64,000 nt of DNA. Source: Chelonoidis abingdonii (Eukaryota; Chordata; Testudines; Testudinidae). The position numbers and the translations under genes were made by a program. The notes under the pieces were generated by a model, which did not search any database, was not told the origin of the DNA, and was given only the letters and a program-made list of their open reading frames with translations. Positions 22,033 to 33,219 of the stretch are shown here, piece by piece (the first letter of the stretch is position 1; every line of letters starts with the position of its first letter). The stretch is from contig NC_133773.1 of the NCBI RefSeq assembly GCF_003597395.2, positions 79,622,494-79,686,493 on the forward strand, given 5' to 3'.

Positions 22033-22859
22033 GTAGAGCTGGTCAGGAATTTCCCATGAAACAGAGTTTTCTTGGAAAATGCTGACAGATTAAAACTGAA
22101 ATGTTTTGCAGATATGTCTCAGATTCAACAGACTTTCGTTAAAACCTTCCTGGCGACCTACTGGGGAGCTTGAATTTCCATGGTTTGAAGCACTAGGATA
22201 CTCCCATTATGCTGAACTGCCCAGGACTGTGGGCTTCAAAGGTGCCAGCGCTAGGCTAGCCCTGCCATGTAAAGGAGCTGGGAAACCCTGGGGGCTCTTA
22301 GGGCTTCTAAGCTCCTTGCCACAGAGCTGAGAGCTCTGGAAGCCCTGGCTTAAGCCAGAACTCTGAGTGTAGGCTCCCTGCTCTGCACCAGGGAGCTTGG
22401 AAGTCTAGCAAACCCCAGTTTAAGCTGAGGTTCTCAGGATTTCCAGGATCCTTGCCAGGAATTCTGCAAGTCTTGGGACAGATGTCCAGGATCTGTGGCT
22501 CCAGGACAGCCTTGCCATGTGGGGTCTGGAAGCCCAGCAGTTCCTGGCCCTGAGGCAGTCCTCAAGACAGAACTGCCTTGGAGCCACAGACCCTGGAAAC
22601 CTTGGCACCTCTTGACTGAAATTGATGTGATTCAATGAATGCCAGCAATTCAACTGACAAGTATCATGTCAGTTTCAATAAGCAACTGAGAGGGTCTCAA
22701 GAAACAGATTTCATGTTGGAAACACCATATGTCAATGTTTCTTTTTTTTTTTTTTTTAATATTTGGTTTGCAAGAACTTTTGAAAAAATTGGTTTCATTC
22801 AAGTTTTGAACTATTGACATTTGCCTTGAACTAGAAATCCTGAATTTTCACCAGCTCTA
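22033..22859. mobile_element. TIR element with TAGAGCTGGT ends, 827 bp
   Basis: The left end reads TAGAGCTGGTCAGGAATTTC and the right end TGAATTTTCACCAGCTCTA; the first ten bases are exact inverted repeats. The interior 22,140-22,610 is GC-rich with repeated AGCTC/CCAGG words, and a T-run lies at 22,741-22,758. No transposase is visible, so it is non-autonomous. TA at each end points to a TA-targeting superfamily. Confidence 0.6.
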
Positions 22860-23574
22860 ATCTATGGCTTCCTGAAACTCATCCGGTTTATTACAGAAAT
22901 AGAGGTATTCATTTAAGGGGAAATATAAAAAAGTGTAGAATAAAAGTTAGTTGAAAGAGGTGCATTTCAGGGAAATATGTCTATATAGTTTCTTCCTATT
23001 CTATATTCATTACTTTCTGTACTATTCCTTTCAAATCTCCATACTCTGCCACTTAACCACTCTACAAACAATTAGTATAATGGTGCTGTTTATGTGGCTG
23101 TGGTTAAAATTATGTCAGCTTTCTATTTATAAACCACAGGATTTACAGGTTTATAGCAATTCCATAAAAAAAATTGTTCTGAATTTTAACCAGGCACCTA
23201 CAGTGCAAGAATTTAGCCTGGAATTTTATTTTATTTTTTTAATTTAACTCGTACAATATTTGAAAACAAAAATAATGTTGGTTGTTTTTAAAGTTATTTT
23301 TATCACTATTTTTCTTAATGCCATACCAGCACCAAAGCTACCCTTCCATTAGGTATTATTTTTACATTGCTGGTGGTTGTATTGTTTCAGGGAGTTCTCA
23401 AGATGTTGGGGATTTCTGAATGTCTTGTATGGGGGTTAATTTTCCTTCTCGCTGACTATACTTAAAAGTAATGGAAAGGAATTGATTTAAAACACACTAA
23501 TTCATAATATCACATCATCCTTCTGATGAAAAGAAAAAGACAGAACAGGCAGGGGTGGGAGGGGTATGTTGTTA
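22860..23574. other. No gene or recognised repeat
   Basis: Anonymous AT-rich sequence. The frame at 22,951-23,247 is Phe/Leu-rich by composition only. Confidence 0.4.
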
Positions 23575-23583
23575 CCTGCTTAA

Positions 23584-23717
23584 GAGGACCTCTGTGTAAG
23601 CCAGAAAGCTTGTCTCTCTCACTAACAGAAGTTTGGCCAATAAAATATATTACTTCACCCACCTTGCCTCTCTAGTATCCTGAGTCCAACACAGCTACAA
23701 CAACACTGCAAATGATT
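23584..23717 (+). mobile_element. Penelope-like element 3' end (GAAAGCTTGTC family)
   Basis: It reads CCAGAAAGCTTGTCTCTCTC, TTACTTCACCCACCTTGCCT and ends ACACAGCTACAACAACACTG. This is the same family, in 3' form, as the fold-back copy at 7,849. The 9-bp sequence CCTGCTTAA flanks it at 23,575-23,583 and 23,718-23,726, an exact target-site duplication. The GAAAGC segment is the expected 3' part of a hammerhead-like core; the 5' part is truncated away. Confidence 0.7.
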
Positions 23718-23726
23718 CCTGCTTAA

Positions 23727-24595
23727 TATAGCAGTTTTATGTAGTCTCTGTAACAGAGACTGGATATACAGGCAGGAGCCAAGAGATTTTATCTTCAAGG
23801 ACAAAACTGAGAGGACAGGAGAGAAAGAGACAGGAATATTGAGAAGACAGAGTGCAAATATTATTATGTATTCTCACAGTCTCCTTTTTGATGGGTTACC
23901 ACAAGCAGGCAGAGTCCCTGGAATGATGAAACAGTCATGAGCTCAAGAAAAAAATAGAACATCTGTTTATTACAGTTAGAGAGCACAGAGGCAGCTCCCC
24001 TCTTGCTACAGTACTATTGGCTACATAAATACTTTTGTTTTCCTTCAAGGCAGGAAGCACAACCTGCTCTCCCACCAACAACCCCAGAGAGAGGGATCCT
24101 TCTCCTCTGGAAGAAACCACACTTTTTAGGGAGTGTCTGTGGAAGTGTGACAAACACAGATCCAACCAGCACAGTAACTGTTTACAATATTAGGGTGAAT
24201 GATCTGTGTATTCTTTCTCTATTAGGCTTTGAACATCTGATTTATTTGATGTGTCACACATTAGCAAATCCTGACTTATGGTATGTCTTAGTAGATAGAC
24301 CTAGCTATCCAAAGTGGAGACTGACAAATCGGAAATAGGGAGATAACCAAAGAACTAGAGAAAGAGAGACCCAAATATACCAGAAGATTTAAATCTCTGG
24401 TTAGTATTAATAGCAACCAGCCATTTAATAGCACCAGTGCGTGAAATTCTGATTCTACTGAATCAGTGACAAAATTGCCATTGACTTCAGTGGCCCAGGA
24501 TTTTACCCAATAAGTTTATATTTCCATTGATATAGGGAAATACACTTGTAACTAAAAATCCATCATATTGAATCAGAATTCTGTGCTCTTTCATG
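23727..24595. other. No gene; unassigned
   Basis: Anonymous sequence. TGCCATTGACTTCAGTGGCC at about 24,477-24,496 is a hairpin-repeat core of the class seen at 12,322. The 111-codon frame at 24,003-24,338 has no recognised domain. Confidence 0.4.
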
Positions 24596-24599
24596 TGTA

Positions 24600-24657
24600 A
24601 TGGTACTTAGCATTTATATTGCACTCTCCATGTTCAAAGAACTGAACAAATGTTCAC
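24600..24657 (-). mobile_element. Possible MIR-like SINE tail, antisense
   Basis: GTACTTAGCATTTATATTGC followed by CTGAACAAATGTTCACC resembles the reversed CORE-SINE tail (cttggcatttatac...aagcactttacaaa). Short and diverged. Confidence 0.4.
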
Positions 24658-25345
24658 CATATTCATTAATGAACTGGAAAAGGGAATGAACAGTGAAGTC
24701 ACAAAGTCTGCAGATGATAAAAAATTATTCAAGATAGTTAAGTCCAAAGCTGATTGCAAAGAGTTACTGGTGGATCACACAAAACTGGATGACTGAACAA
24801 CAAAAAGAGAGATGAAATTCAACATTGATAAGCAAAAAGTAATGTACTTTGGAAAACATAATCCCAAATACAGATATATAATGATGGGCTAGCACTCAAG
24901 AAAGAGATCTTGGAGTCATTGTGCACAGTTCTCTGAAAACTTCAGCTCAGTGCACACCAGCACAGTCAAAAAGGCATACAAACTGTTAGGAACTGTTAGG
25001 AAAGGCAGAGAAAATAAGACAGAAAATATCATTATGCCACTATATAAATTCATGGTGAGCTCACACCTTGAATACTGTCTCCAGTTCTGGTCACCTCATC
25101 TCAAAAAGGATATGGGGGAACTGCAAAAGGTTTGGAGAAGGGACTAAAGATGTTCAGCGGTATGGAATGGTTTACACGTGAGGAAAAACTAAAAAGATTG
25201 GGCAGTTCAGCTTAGAAAAAAGACAATCGGGGGGATATGTTAGAGGTCTGTAAAATCACAAATGGTCTGGGAAAAGAAGTGGAATAGAAAAGTGTTATTT
25301 GCCCTTTTCACTGTAGAGGTGATATACGTAGGAAGTGCTTCACTA
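24658..25345 (+). mobile_element. CR1/L3-like LINE ORF2 fragment
   Basis: The sequence starts inside the reverse transcriptase: FINELEKGMNSEVTKSADDK can be read with the Ala-Asp-Asp catalytic pair near 24,713. Further on an open piece (24,950-25,147) reads TVKKAYKLLGTVRKG, IIMPLYKFMVSSHLEYCLQF and WSPHLKKDMGELQKV, the conserved segment after the RT in CR1/L3 LINEs (usually LVRPHLEYCVQFWSP..KKD). The end near 25,345 lacks a terminal repeat. Stops and frameshifts make it inactive. Confidence 0.8.
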
Positions 25346-26204
25346 CTGCCTGTTCCTAGTTGTTCTTTTTTCATACCAGTTACATATGCTAAGCCAACAT
25401 ATCAGGTGCTTCACAGCTAACCCTGCAGTGTATTTGAGTTGGCATCAGGCTCAGTCCTCATTCCAGTGCGAATAGTGCTTCTTTGCCACTCCATGAGCTT
25501 ATGTAAGAACACAGTGTTCTTCCCACAGTTTTGCAGCTCTGCAGACAGCAGTGTTATTACTATTAAACTGGGTTTCTTCTGTTAATGCCCATTAATGAGG
25601 ACAAAGGCTATGAGCCAGAGTGCCCTGATTAGAAGGTTTTTACTGTTTTATCTTATTATTTACATAAAAAATTCAAACAACTTTATTTTTTCATATGAAA
25701 TTTTATAGGATGCTACTCTAAAATGTAGATGAGTGATTATGGCAGAAAAAAATAATGATTTAATCTAGATTTTTTTCTGTAGGTCCAACTGGTTTTCTTT
25801 GAATGATAATTAGGAAATATATTTTAATGTGATTTCATCCAGCTTGAAACATTTCCACTTTAACTGACATGTGTGAACACAGGAGGAATCAAAATCAGGG
25901 GACAGCTTTTTGCTTACAGCCCCAAGCCTCTTAAGGCAGCACTAGATTCAAAAGCTTTCTCTAGGCTTTTGTGTTTACATGCTATTGCTTGGTTTTCTTG
26001 CTCTGCCTCAATCTCTCTCTCTCTCTCTCTCTCTGATCCTCTTCTTCCCCCACACCTCATTAGACTTTTTCTGCACTCACAGACATACCCACCCACCTGC
26101 TCAGACCAATGTCCAGTGGAACATTCCACCCACATGGTGCTAGTTTCTGGGCAATCTCCATTATTCCGTGTTTTAGTTGTGGCCCCTTAATAGTCTCTTA
26201 CAAC
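25346..26204. other. No gene; contains a (CT)n run
   Basis: Anonymous AT-rich sequence. (CT)n lies at 26,012-26,034. The 105-codon frame at 25,873-26,190 reads through the CT run (Ser-Leu repeats), which argues against a real gene. Confidence 0.45.
26012..26034. repeat. (CT)n microsatellite
   Basis: Uninterrupted TC dinucleotides. Confidence 0.95.
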
Positions 26205-26330
26205 AGCAGTTCTCAACTGGGGATCCGCAGACCCCAGGGCGTCCATGAGCAGGTTTTAGGGGGTCCAACAAGCAGGGTTGGCATTAGACTCACAGGGGCC
26301 CAGGGCAGAAAGTTAAAGCTGGAGCTCCAC
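26205..26330 (+). mobile_element. hAT-type DNA transposon end fragment
   Basis: CAGCAGTTCTCAACTGGGGA, then CCGCAGACCCCAGGGCGTCC and GGTTTTAGGGGGTCCAACAA, match the start of a hAT family with CAGNGGTTCTCAA-type termini. The opposite end is missing. Confidence 0.65.
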
Positions 26331-26334
26331 CTGT

Positions 26335-28732
26335 CTTACAACTATCTTAAGTGAAAGGGACTTCACAGTTCCAAAAAGGTTTTAACCCAAGTTTCAACAT
26401 AGACATGTAACAGCATGTGGGAATCCTTAACAAACAAAAATGGTGGAAGGGGAAAAAATAGGAAAAGGATTCAGATAATGAGATCAATGGAACTCAAGAA
26501 GGCAGTATTGATCTCAGTGGTTACTATATACTTTTTTTTTTAAAAAAAATAACTTTAATACTTACATGTGACATGGTGATTTTTTAAGGGAATTGAATGC
26601 AGTTAACTCAGTAATATATCATTTATTATATTTCATAATTGAGATGGGAAAGAGGCTTTCTGCAAACATCTCATAATTAAATCCATTACAGTGGACAGTT
26701 CCAGTCCAGTAGCACTGACTAGGACTTAAATAGGGAATTTAGGTGACTGTTACTACCTGGTCTTCCCAGACAGGGAGTTCTAGCACCCAGTGTCTTAAAG
26801 GCAGAGGTTTCCCTGGAATCTAAGTATTTAGACTGTGTCCTTTTGAGATTCAGACAGTTCCCTTTTGCCTCGCTATAACTGAAGAAATGTTGACAACACC
26901 TGGGTTTTTGATTGATGTCTTTACCATCCGATTGGAAGGCAGGGTTATTTTTACTGACTGTTTGGCCGTAAAGTCTTATCACTGTGTTGAAAATTCCCAG
27001 CTTCTACAGCAGTTAGGTACCGGTCCTGTAAAGGGTTAAATGGTTCCTCTGTCAGACTGTCCAACCTTAACTTCCACTCACTTCTATATGAGTTCACTCA
27101 GCAGCACCTCATAAGATGAGAACAGCCTGGTTCCAGCTGTGTACATACTTTCTCTGCTACTTTCTGTAATTCTGAAACATTTGTGGATAGCTTCTGCACT
27201 TTGCTTTAGCTATAGTCTCTCTTCAAAAGTGAATCTAATATAAATAAATGATAAATAAGTGCAAATGGTTAATTTTTTTCTCCAAACCTGCAAATAACCC
27301 ACTCTTGGAGTCCAAACCTTTGTGACTATTTAGGAACTGTGAAATTATAAACAGCAGTGCACAATAAACTACATACTACTCAAAGAGTACTGTAGTTCTT
27401 CATGAAACAATGACAATAAAACCCCAAATTATGGCAAATGTGACACCTTTTATACTTAATTACAGGCTAAAAACTAAGGCCTGACTTATTAAAAACATTA
27501 ACAAATGTTTCTGAACTTTATCAAAAATGTCATGCCAAATTACTTTTTAACTTTAAAACCTTAAATTCTCAGTTTTCTGTGATTTTGTTCCTAAACCAGA
27601 TGAAACTCACTTGTTATAACAGTTTCTTCTTGATTTTGGGGTTCATTTGAACTTGAAATTTGATGAAAACTAAAGAAAATAGTCTTACAAAATTGACTGA
27701 TTTCACCCACATCCATTTGCAGGACAGTAAATAGCCACTGAAAAGTATTTATAATGGCTATATTGCCATCCACTAAGTACTATAATAAAGGAATCCAGCA
27801 GGGAAATTCAAAGTTTAGCTTTGTCTCTTCCATTCACTCTCAGTTCATATGACCTGTAAAACTCACAGATTTTCCAATCATTATTCTCTTTTCAATGCAC
27901 AATACTATACCTGTTTCCATGGGGAAACAGAGCAGAGAAAGAACCTGTATTTTTAATAATTCTGAGGCCTTAACACAAATTGATAAACCTCAGTAAAAAG
28001 TCTCCATTAATTTTGATCTTTATGGGCTTCACTTGTACTACTGTGGCTTTTGTTCTTCAGATTTGACATCATTTAAGGGCAGCGCACTGACCACAATTTT
28101 GATTTCTCTGACTTTGTTGAGTTTTGTTACACATATAATGATATTTGAATTGTATTTTGTCCATAATAATCCCCCTGTATAATACCAGCCTTTTTCTGAC
28201 ATTCAAAATCTAGAAATAACTATGCACCAAAATGTTTTTATTTTAAGAAGATTCATGTTTTAGCAGAGCACTGCATTACAGATATTTATAATAAAGTATC
28301 AAACAATTGTGTGTAATCCAGAGAAAAGTCAGGAATGCAAATTTAAGATGCCCTTTTGGGGAGATAAATTCTACAGAAACTCCTTTTTTCCCCAATTTCT
28401 TCTTTTAAAATTATTTTCTCATATCTTGCATGCAGAAGCAGAACATGCTACTGATTAACCTGACTTTTCTGCTTTTATTTGCATAGACCTTGGGTTTATT
28501 ATAACAGTGTGTTTACCTCTATCTTCAGCAGAGGGAGAAAGTATTGAACAAATTTCAAAAATATATATAGTCATGCATATAATGCCAGAAGCTGAAAAGT
28601 TCTGCAAACTTGAGTTAAGTGTTGGAATTTGTACCTCATGCTTTGTGCCAAGTGGATCCAACATTTTCACAGCCTGTATGATATTCTTCTAAGAATAATT
28701 ATACTGCACATATTTTAAGTGAAGAAAATGCC

Positions 28733-28735
<3 letters not shown>
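26335..28735. other. No gene or recognised repeat
   Basis: About 2.4 kb of AT-rich sequence. Frames at 26,719-26,982 (minus) and others have no recognised domain. Confidence 0.4.
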
Positions 28736-28737
<2 letters not shown>

Positions 28738-28772
<35 letters not shown>

Positions 28773-28787
28773 CGCACACACACAAAC
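28738..28787. repeat. (TC)n(CA)n compound microsatellite
   Basis: TC units run to about 28,766 and are followed by CA units with one G. CA units resume at about 29,090 beyond the TIR element, so the element split the CA tract. Confidence 0.9.
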
Positions 28788-28794
28788 ACACTTA

Positions 28795-29086
28795 GTCTAC
28801 ACTAGGGGGAGGGATCAATCTAAGATATGCAACTTCCGCTGCGAGAATAGCATAGCTGAAGTTGACGTATCTTAGATCAACTTAGAATCACTTACTTTGC
28901 ATCTTCGCAGCGCGGGATTGACAGCCACCACTCCTCTGTCAACTTTGCTTCTGCCTCTCACCGAGCTGGAGTTCAGCAGTCGACAGGAGAGTGATCGGGA
29001 ATCGATTTATTGCATCTACACTACACGCAATAAATCGATCCCCGATAGATCGATCGCTACCCGCCGATCCAGTGGCTAGTGTAGAC
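28795..29086. mobile_element. Non-autonomous TIR transposon, GTCTACACTAG ends
   Basis: The left end GTCTACACTAG and right end CTAGTGTAGAC are exact 11-bp inverted repeats. Two internal hairpins are visible: GAAGTTGACGTATCTTAGAT near 28,860 pairs with the region near 28,820, and ATCGATTTATTG near 29,001 pairs with CAATAAATCGAT near 29,028. CpG is unusually frequent for this window. It sits inside a CA repeat. No transposase is present. Confidence 0.75.
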
Positions 29087-29347
29087 ATACCCACACACAC
29101 ATCTCAGCGGGGGGGGGGAAGTCAGACAGTTGGGGGATGGCCAGTTCCTGGGGTTCTGTGGGAAGAGGGAGAGGTTGCACTTAGCTGCACTAAAGCCTTT
29201 CCTCTCCCTGTGCGCCTCCCTACTCGTACCTCAGTGTGAAGGTAGGGAGTTTACCTCAATGGAGGGAAGTGTTTTTTCTGCCTCCCACTGGGCAGCCAGA
29301 GTGGCTTAGGGAAGTCAAATGGCTCTCACAGGCCCCTCTCTTTTATA

Positions 29348-29473
29348 AGACAGGTTTCAGAGTAGCGGCCATGTTAGTCTGTATCTGCAAAAAGAACAGT
29401 GGTTAGTAGCCCACGAAAGCTTATGCTCAAATAAATTTGTTAGTCCCTAACGTGCCACAAGTACTCCTGCGCC
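29348..29473. mobile_element. Fold-back Penelope-like remnant
   Basis: The left part ACAGGTTTCAGAGTAGCGGC reads into a reversed 3' terminus of the Penelope-like family. After about 50 bp it switches to the forward arm TAGCCCACGAAAGCTTATGC, AATAAATTTGTTAGTCCCTA and GTGCCACAAGTACTCCTG. CTTTTATA flanks it at 29,340-29,347 and 29,474-29,481 (8 bp, exact). Confidence 0.7.
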
Positions 29474-29481
29474 CTTTTATA

Positions 29482-30256
29482 TGTAAACACATCCGTGTAT
29501 CCAGAGGCCATCTTACTGCCATTGCTGGTATCCTCCCTACAGTTAAGGTGTTGATGAGCTACTCAGGTCCTCAGACATTCTGTATCCACTTTGCTTCCTG
29601 AAATGTGACTCTGTATCTTTTTATTATTGTTTATTAGTATTATAAATGTTATTGAAACACATACAAATAAAATTAAGCTGTTAATAATAATAAACTATTA
29701 AGAATAAAGTGCTACATCTATCAAACCAGGTCAAATCAATACACTAGGCTCAACATTAGATTGGGAAGGGACAAGAGGGGCTGAGTCCTAGAGGTTAGGC
29801 TGAAGAGGACATTCTCTGATTTATTGATTATATGGCATGAGGCCATTAAACTCACATGAGAGGAAATAAAATGCCAGATATTGGCAGTGGAGTGGGGAAG
29901 AAGTGCAGGGCAGTATGGCACCTCCACCTCTTTGATTAAAGTTAAAAAAGTTGTGATCTCCCACTTAAAAATCCATCTTTTTGTCTGTGTTCTTATGTAG
30001 ATGCTCAAGTTTACTACCAGGTATAGTTCCACAGATTTCAATGGGGCAACTCAAAATAATAACGTTAAGCACATGTAGGTCTTTGCAGGATCAGGGCCCG
30101 AGTAAATAACAAATCTCCTTTTTTTTTTTTTTTTTTACTTCAGTGGGATCAGAATCAGGTCCTGAACGTTAAATAATTGATTGACTTATACTGTTATGAC
30201 AATGCAATAGTTTACAGTTTAGCATCAGTCAAGAATTTCCTCTGGACATTATTTTA
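29482..30256. other. No gene; hairpin-repeat pieces
   Basis: Anonymous AT-rich sequence. GCAGGATCAGGGCCC at about 30,087 and CAGATTTCAATGGGGCAA near 30,032 are parts of hairpin short repeats. A poly-T run lies at 30,119-30,136. Confidence 0.4.
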
Positions 30257-30258
30257 CT

Positions 30259-30453
30259 ATGCACCTCTACTCCGATAAAACGCTGTCCTTGGGAGCCAAA
30301 AAAATCTTACCACGTTGTAGGTGAAACCTCGTTATATTGAACTTGCTTTGATCCACTGGAGTACGCAGCCCCACCTCCGCAGAGCGCTGCTTTACTGCGT
30401 TATATCCAAATTCATGTTATATCAGGTTGCATTATATTGCGGTAGAAGTGTAT
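30259..30453. mobile_element. Tigger/mariner-like MITE
   Basis: The left end CACCTCTACTCCGATAAAAC is mirrored by the right end TTGCGGTAGAAGTGTA. The interior GGGAGCCAAAAAAATCTTAC, GTAGGTGAAACCTCGTTATA and GCGTTATATCC matches a TA-flanked MITE I know from turtle sequence. Mutations have changed several GATATAACGC motifs. Confidence 0.8.
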
Positions 30454-30587
30454 ATATTTTAATTTTTATTATTACTCTTGCTTATCATTATTATGAACTG
30501 AAACTAGAGTCAGTAATGATGGAATTCTAAAGTCTCTCTTTCATAAAGGGTCAAATTTTTATAACCTTGTTTGTGCTGAGAAGAACT

Positions 30588-30631
30588 TTAATCCACGAGT
30601 AGCCCATTGACTCGGACTACTCATGGATTAA
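30588..30631. repeat. Short hairpin repeat
   Basis: Arms TTAATCCACGAGTAG (30,588-30,602) and CTACTCATGGATTAA (30,617-30,631) pair at 14 of 15 positions around CCCATTGACTCGGA. Confidence 0.8.
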
Positions 30632-30639
30632 GGTAAACT

Positions 30640-31102
30640 CAACATAAGCAAGGATATCATCATCTGACCCTTAATAATAGAATTATTGAAATGACCACCC
30701 CTAATCTGATGAAGTTATTAGCCTTGAGTATGAGAAACAATGGAAAAAATTATAACAATTTGGAGGTATATGATGAACTATTATTCCATGGCAATTGGCA
30801 CCTTAGCAATGCTGATAGATGAGACAGATAGAGCTTATTAGTATTTATCAAGACCCTATAATTGTGAACCTCTCAATTGTCCCTTACATTAGACAACCCA
30901 CGGAATAAAATAAAATGGTCTCTTGGAGCCTTTCTGGTGTCAGGGTTTCAGTAATAATTTTATTTCAGGGTGTGACTAATGGTTACTCTTTTATTTCTCA
31001 TGTAAGTTCATACTTGCATTTTATTACCACCTACATCAAGAAAATATTACTTTTCTCATTTATTCATTATTCAGTAGAACGCTTCTCTCCCTCGCGCTTT
31101 AG

Positions 31103-31137
<35 letters not shown>

Positions 31138-31749
31138 CATACACACACAAATTAACAAAACAATATTTAAAAAATTGCTTTCACTCATATTATATTAGTG
31201 TTTCTCGTGAATTACACTGCTAGTTGCAATTTTCCCTGTTCTGTATCTGAGCAATTAAAATTTGGTATAATGTGGGAATAGCTCATTTGAGAAATTCATA
31301 GTATATTATGTACAGTGCCACCACTTCACAGAAGTTTGATGGATTCATGGCTTCTGCTAGTTCTTGCCTGCAGTATGTTCAAATTATGTTCATATTCTAA
31401 ACGGATATTGAAACTCAAACATGATTGTGGACAATTACTCTTAAATGAAAAAAATTGAGAAAGTGAGCTGCTTTGAGGAATTAGGATTATTTTTAGAGTA
31501 TGATCCCCTTTGCTATACCTTCTGCAAGGAACCTTTTTTATGATTCATTTAGATTTCAAAGTTCTCCAGATTTCCTAGTATCAAAACTTAGAAGCAGAAA
31601 AAGAGATCATAGGCCAATTTTTTTCATACGCCTTTCAAAAAACAAAAAGCCCTTTCTAAATGCTTTTGTTCCACTTCTCAGAAGCACTTGAGTTCCCATC
31701 TTGAAATATATTTTATAATGTTTTTCCAGCAAGATATTACTATATGTTG
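30640..31749. other. No gene; microsatellite at 31,106-31,149
   Basis: Anonymous AT-rich sequence with (GT)n at 31,106-31,134 and a short CA run after it. Confidence 0.4.
31106..31134. repeat. (TG)n microsatellite
   Basis: TG dinucleotides, followed by TATACATACACACACA, a weak mirror hairpin. Confidence 0.95.
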
Positions 31750-31764
31750 TACTTTTATCTGCAG

Positions 31765-31943
31765 AAGCAGCAGAGAATCCTGTGGCACCTTATAGACTAA
31801 CAGACGTCTTGGATCATGAGCTTTCGTGGGTGAATACCCACTTCCCACGAAAGCTCATGATCCAAAACGTCTGTTAGACTATAAGGTGCCACAGGATTCT
31901 TTGCTGCTTTTACAGATCCAGACTAACACGGCTACCCCTCTGA
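31765..31943. mobile_element. Fold-back Penelope-like element, near-palindromic, 179 bp
   Basis: Left arm: AATCCTGTGGCACCTTATAG, GACTAACAGACGTCTTGGAT, CATGAGCTTTCGTGGGTGAA. Right arm is its reverse complement: CCCACGAAAGCTCATGATCC, ACGTCTGTTAGACTATAAGG, TGCCACAGGATTCTTTGCTG, then the 3' terminus CACGGCTACCCCTCTGA. TACTTTTATCTGCAG (31,750-31,764) and TACTTTTATTTGCAG (31,944-31,958) flank it, a 15-bp target duplication with one mismatch. Confidence 0.75.
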
Positions 31944-31959
31944 TACTTTTATTTGCAGG

Positions 31960-33090
31960 ATTGCTATAATTTTTCAGAAAGAGCACTCTCTATGTTTTTC
32001 TTTTATGCTGTAATTTAAGTGGTGATTTGTTTGTAATGTTCTCAGAAATGTTTATCTTTTATTTTGGTATTTACATTATTTTTGTACTATGCATATGGCA
32101 GATCAGCATTGGTACTTGGTAGGGAATATCATAATACAAATAGTAATAGAGATATTACATACAGTACTCAGTGCTGATATAGGTAACTAATTTAATGGGA
32201 TTTCCTTGCATTACTGTATTATTTCTGAAAATACTGCACTATTTTGAGGGTACTATATTTTGCCCATGGATATGCATGTACAACTCCTTTTATATGAAGT
32301 TGGAATTAAATAATGTGTCCAAGAGTGGCATGTAGGTCTGTATATCTACTTAGCAGATCTGTCCAGAGGATGACTATTCCATTTCATGTTTGAAATTTGT
32401 TTTCATTCCACATTGGAATGAAAGCAAAACTTTTCAAACATTTTTGCAAACAGGAATTGTGTTGAAACAGCTGGTTTTAGAATGGAAAACTCAGGTTCTG
32501 ATCCCCACTCCTCACCCTCTCTTTCTCTGATCAGTAACTAAAAAACTTTCCCAAAGACAACTTCATTGAAACCAATACTTCTCCACAAAATATTTTGGCT
32601 TAGGTGAAACAATTTATTTAAAATTTATGATTCTATTAATTTTTTCTAAAATGTTCTTCCCAGCTCAACTACTTTGATTTTAAATGTGCAGTTACCTTAC
32701 CACCCCATTGCCCCCTCTGTCTCTCCAAACACTATCCCAGAATTATTTCTTATCCAAAATTTCTTCAGTATCGTGGTGGGCTTGGGTCCTATCTTTATAG
32801 AAATAGTTATTAGGTGGCAGGGATGTGTGTGTGTGTGTGTGTGGTGTGCAGCACATTGACATTGCATCCATGTTAATCGATGGCTCTCATCATAAATTGC
32901 ATCATAGTGTTTTTCAGACAAATCAAAATGTAATGTAGAAAAATGGAAGTGATCTGCCTATGGTAAAGGACAAAATTAGAAGTAGTAGTAGTAATTTTAA
33001 TTGGGTAGGTCCCTGCATCAAAGATCTCGGTTCAGTTTTTAGGTGTGTCACTGATTTATAAGACCTGATCCAAAATCCATGATCTTCCAT
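31960..33090. other. No gene; (GT)n run and a short hairpin
   Basis: (TG)n at 32,824-32,843. TTTCATTCCA (32,401-32,410) and TGGAATGAAA (32,414-32,423) form a perfect 10-bp stem with a 3-base loop inside AT-rich sequence. Confidence 0.45.
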
Positions 33091-33094
33091 TGTC

Positions 33095-33215
33095 TTTACT
33101 TCATGGCGATGGGCAAGGCCCTCAGCTTTTCTGTCTGTCTTTAAAATGGGACAATGATAGCCCCCTTTGTAAAGTGCTTTGAGACATATATATGCAAAGC
33201 ACTGTATAATTGTTA
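33095..33215 (+). mobile_element. MIR/CORE-SINE 3' half
   Basis: CATGGCGATGGGCAAGGCCC, TCTGTCTTTAAAATGGGACA, TTTGTAAAGTGCTTTGAGAC and GCAAAGCACTGTATAA follow the CORE-SINE order (gaccttgggcaag, ctgtaaaatgggga, tttgtaaagtgctttgaga). Confidence 0.75.
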
Positions 33216-33219
33216 TGTA

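Noticed and set aside
25873..26190. 105-codon frame with a Ser-Leu run
   Set aside because: The run is the translation of a (CT)n microsatellite.
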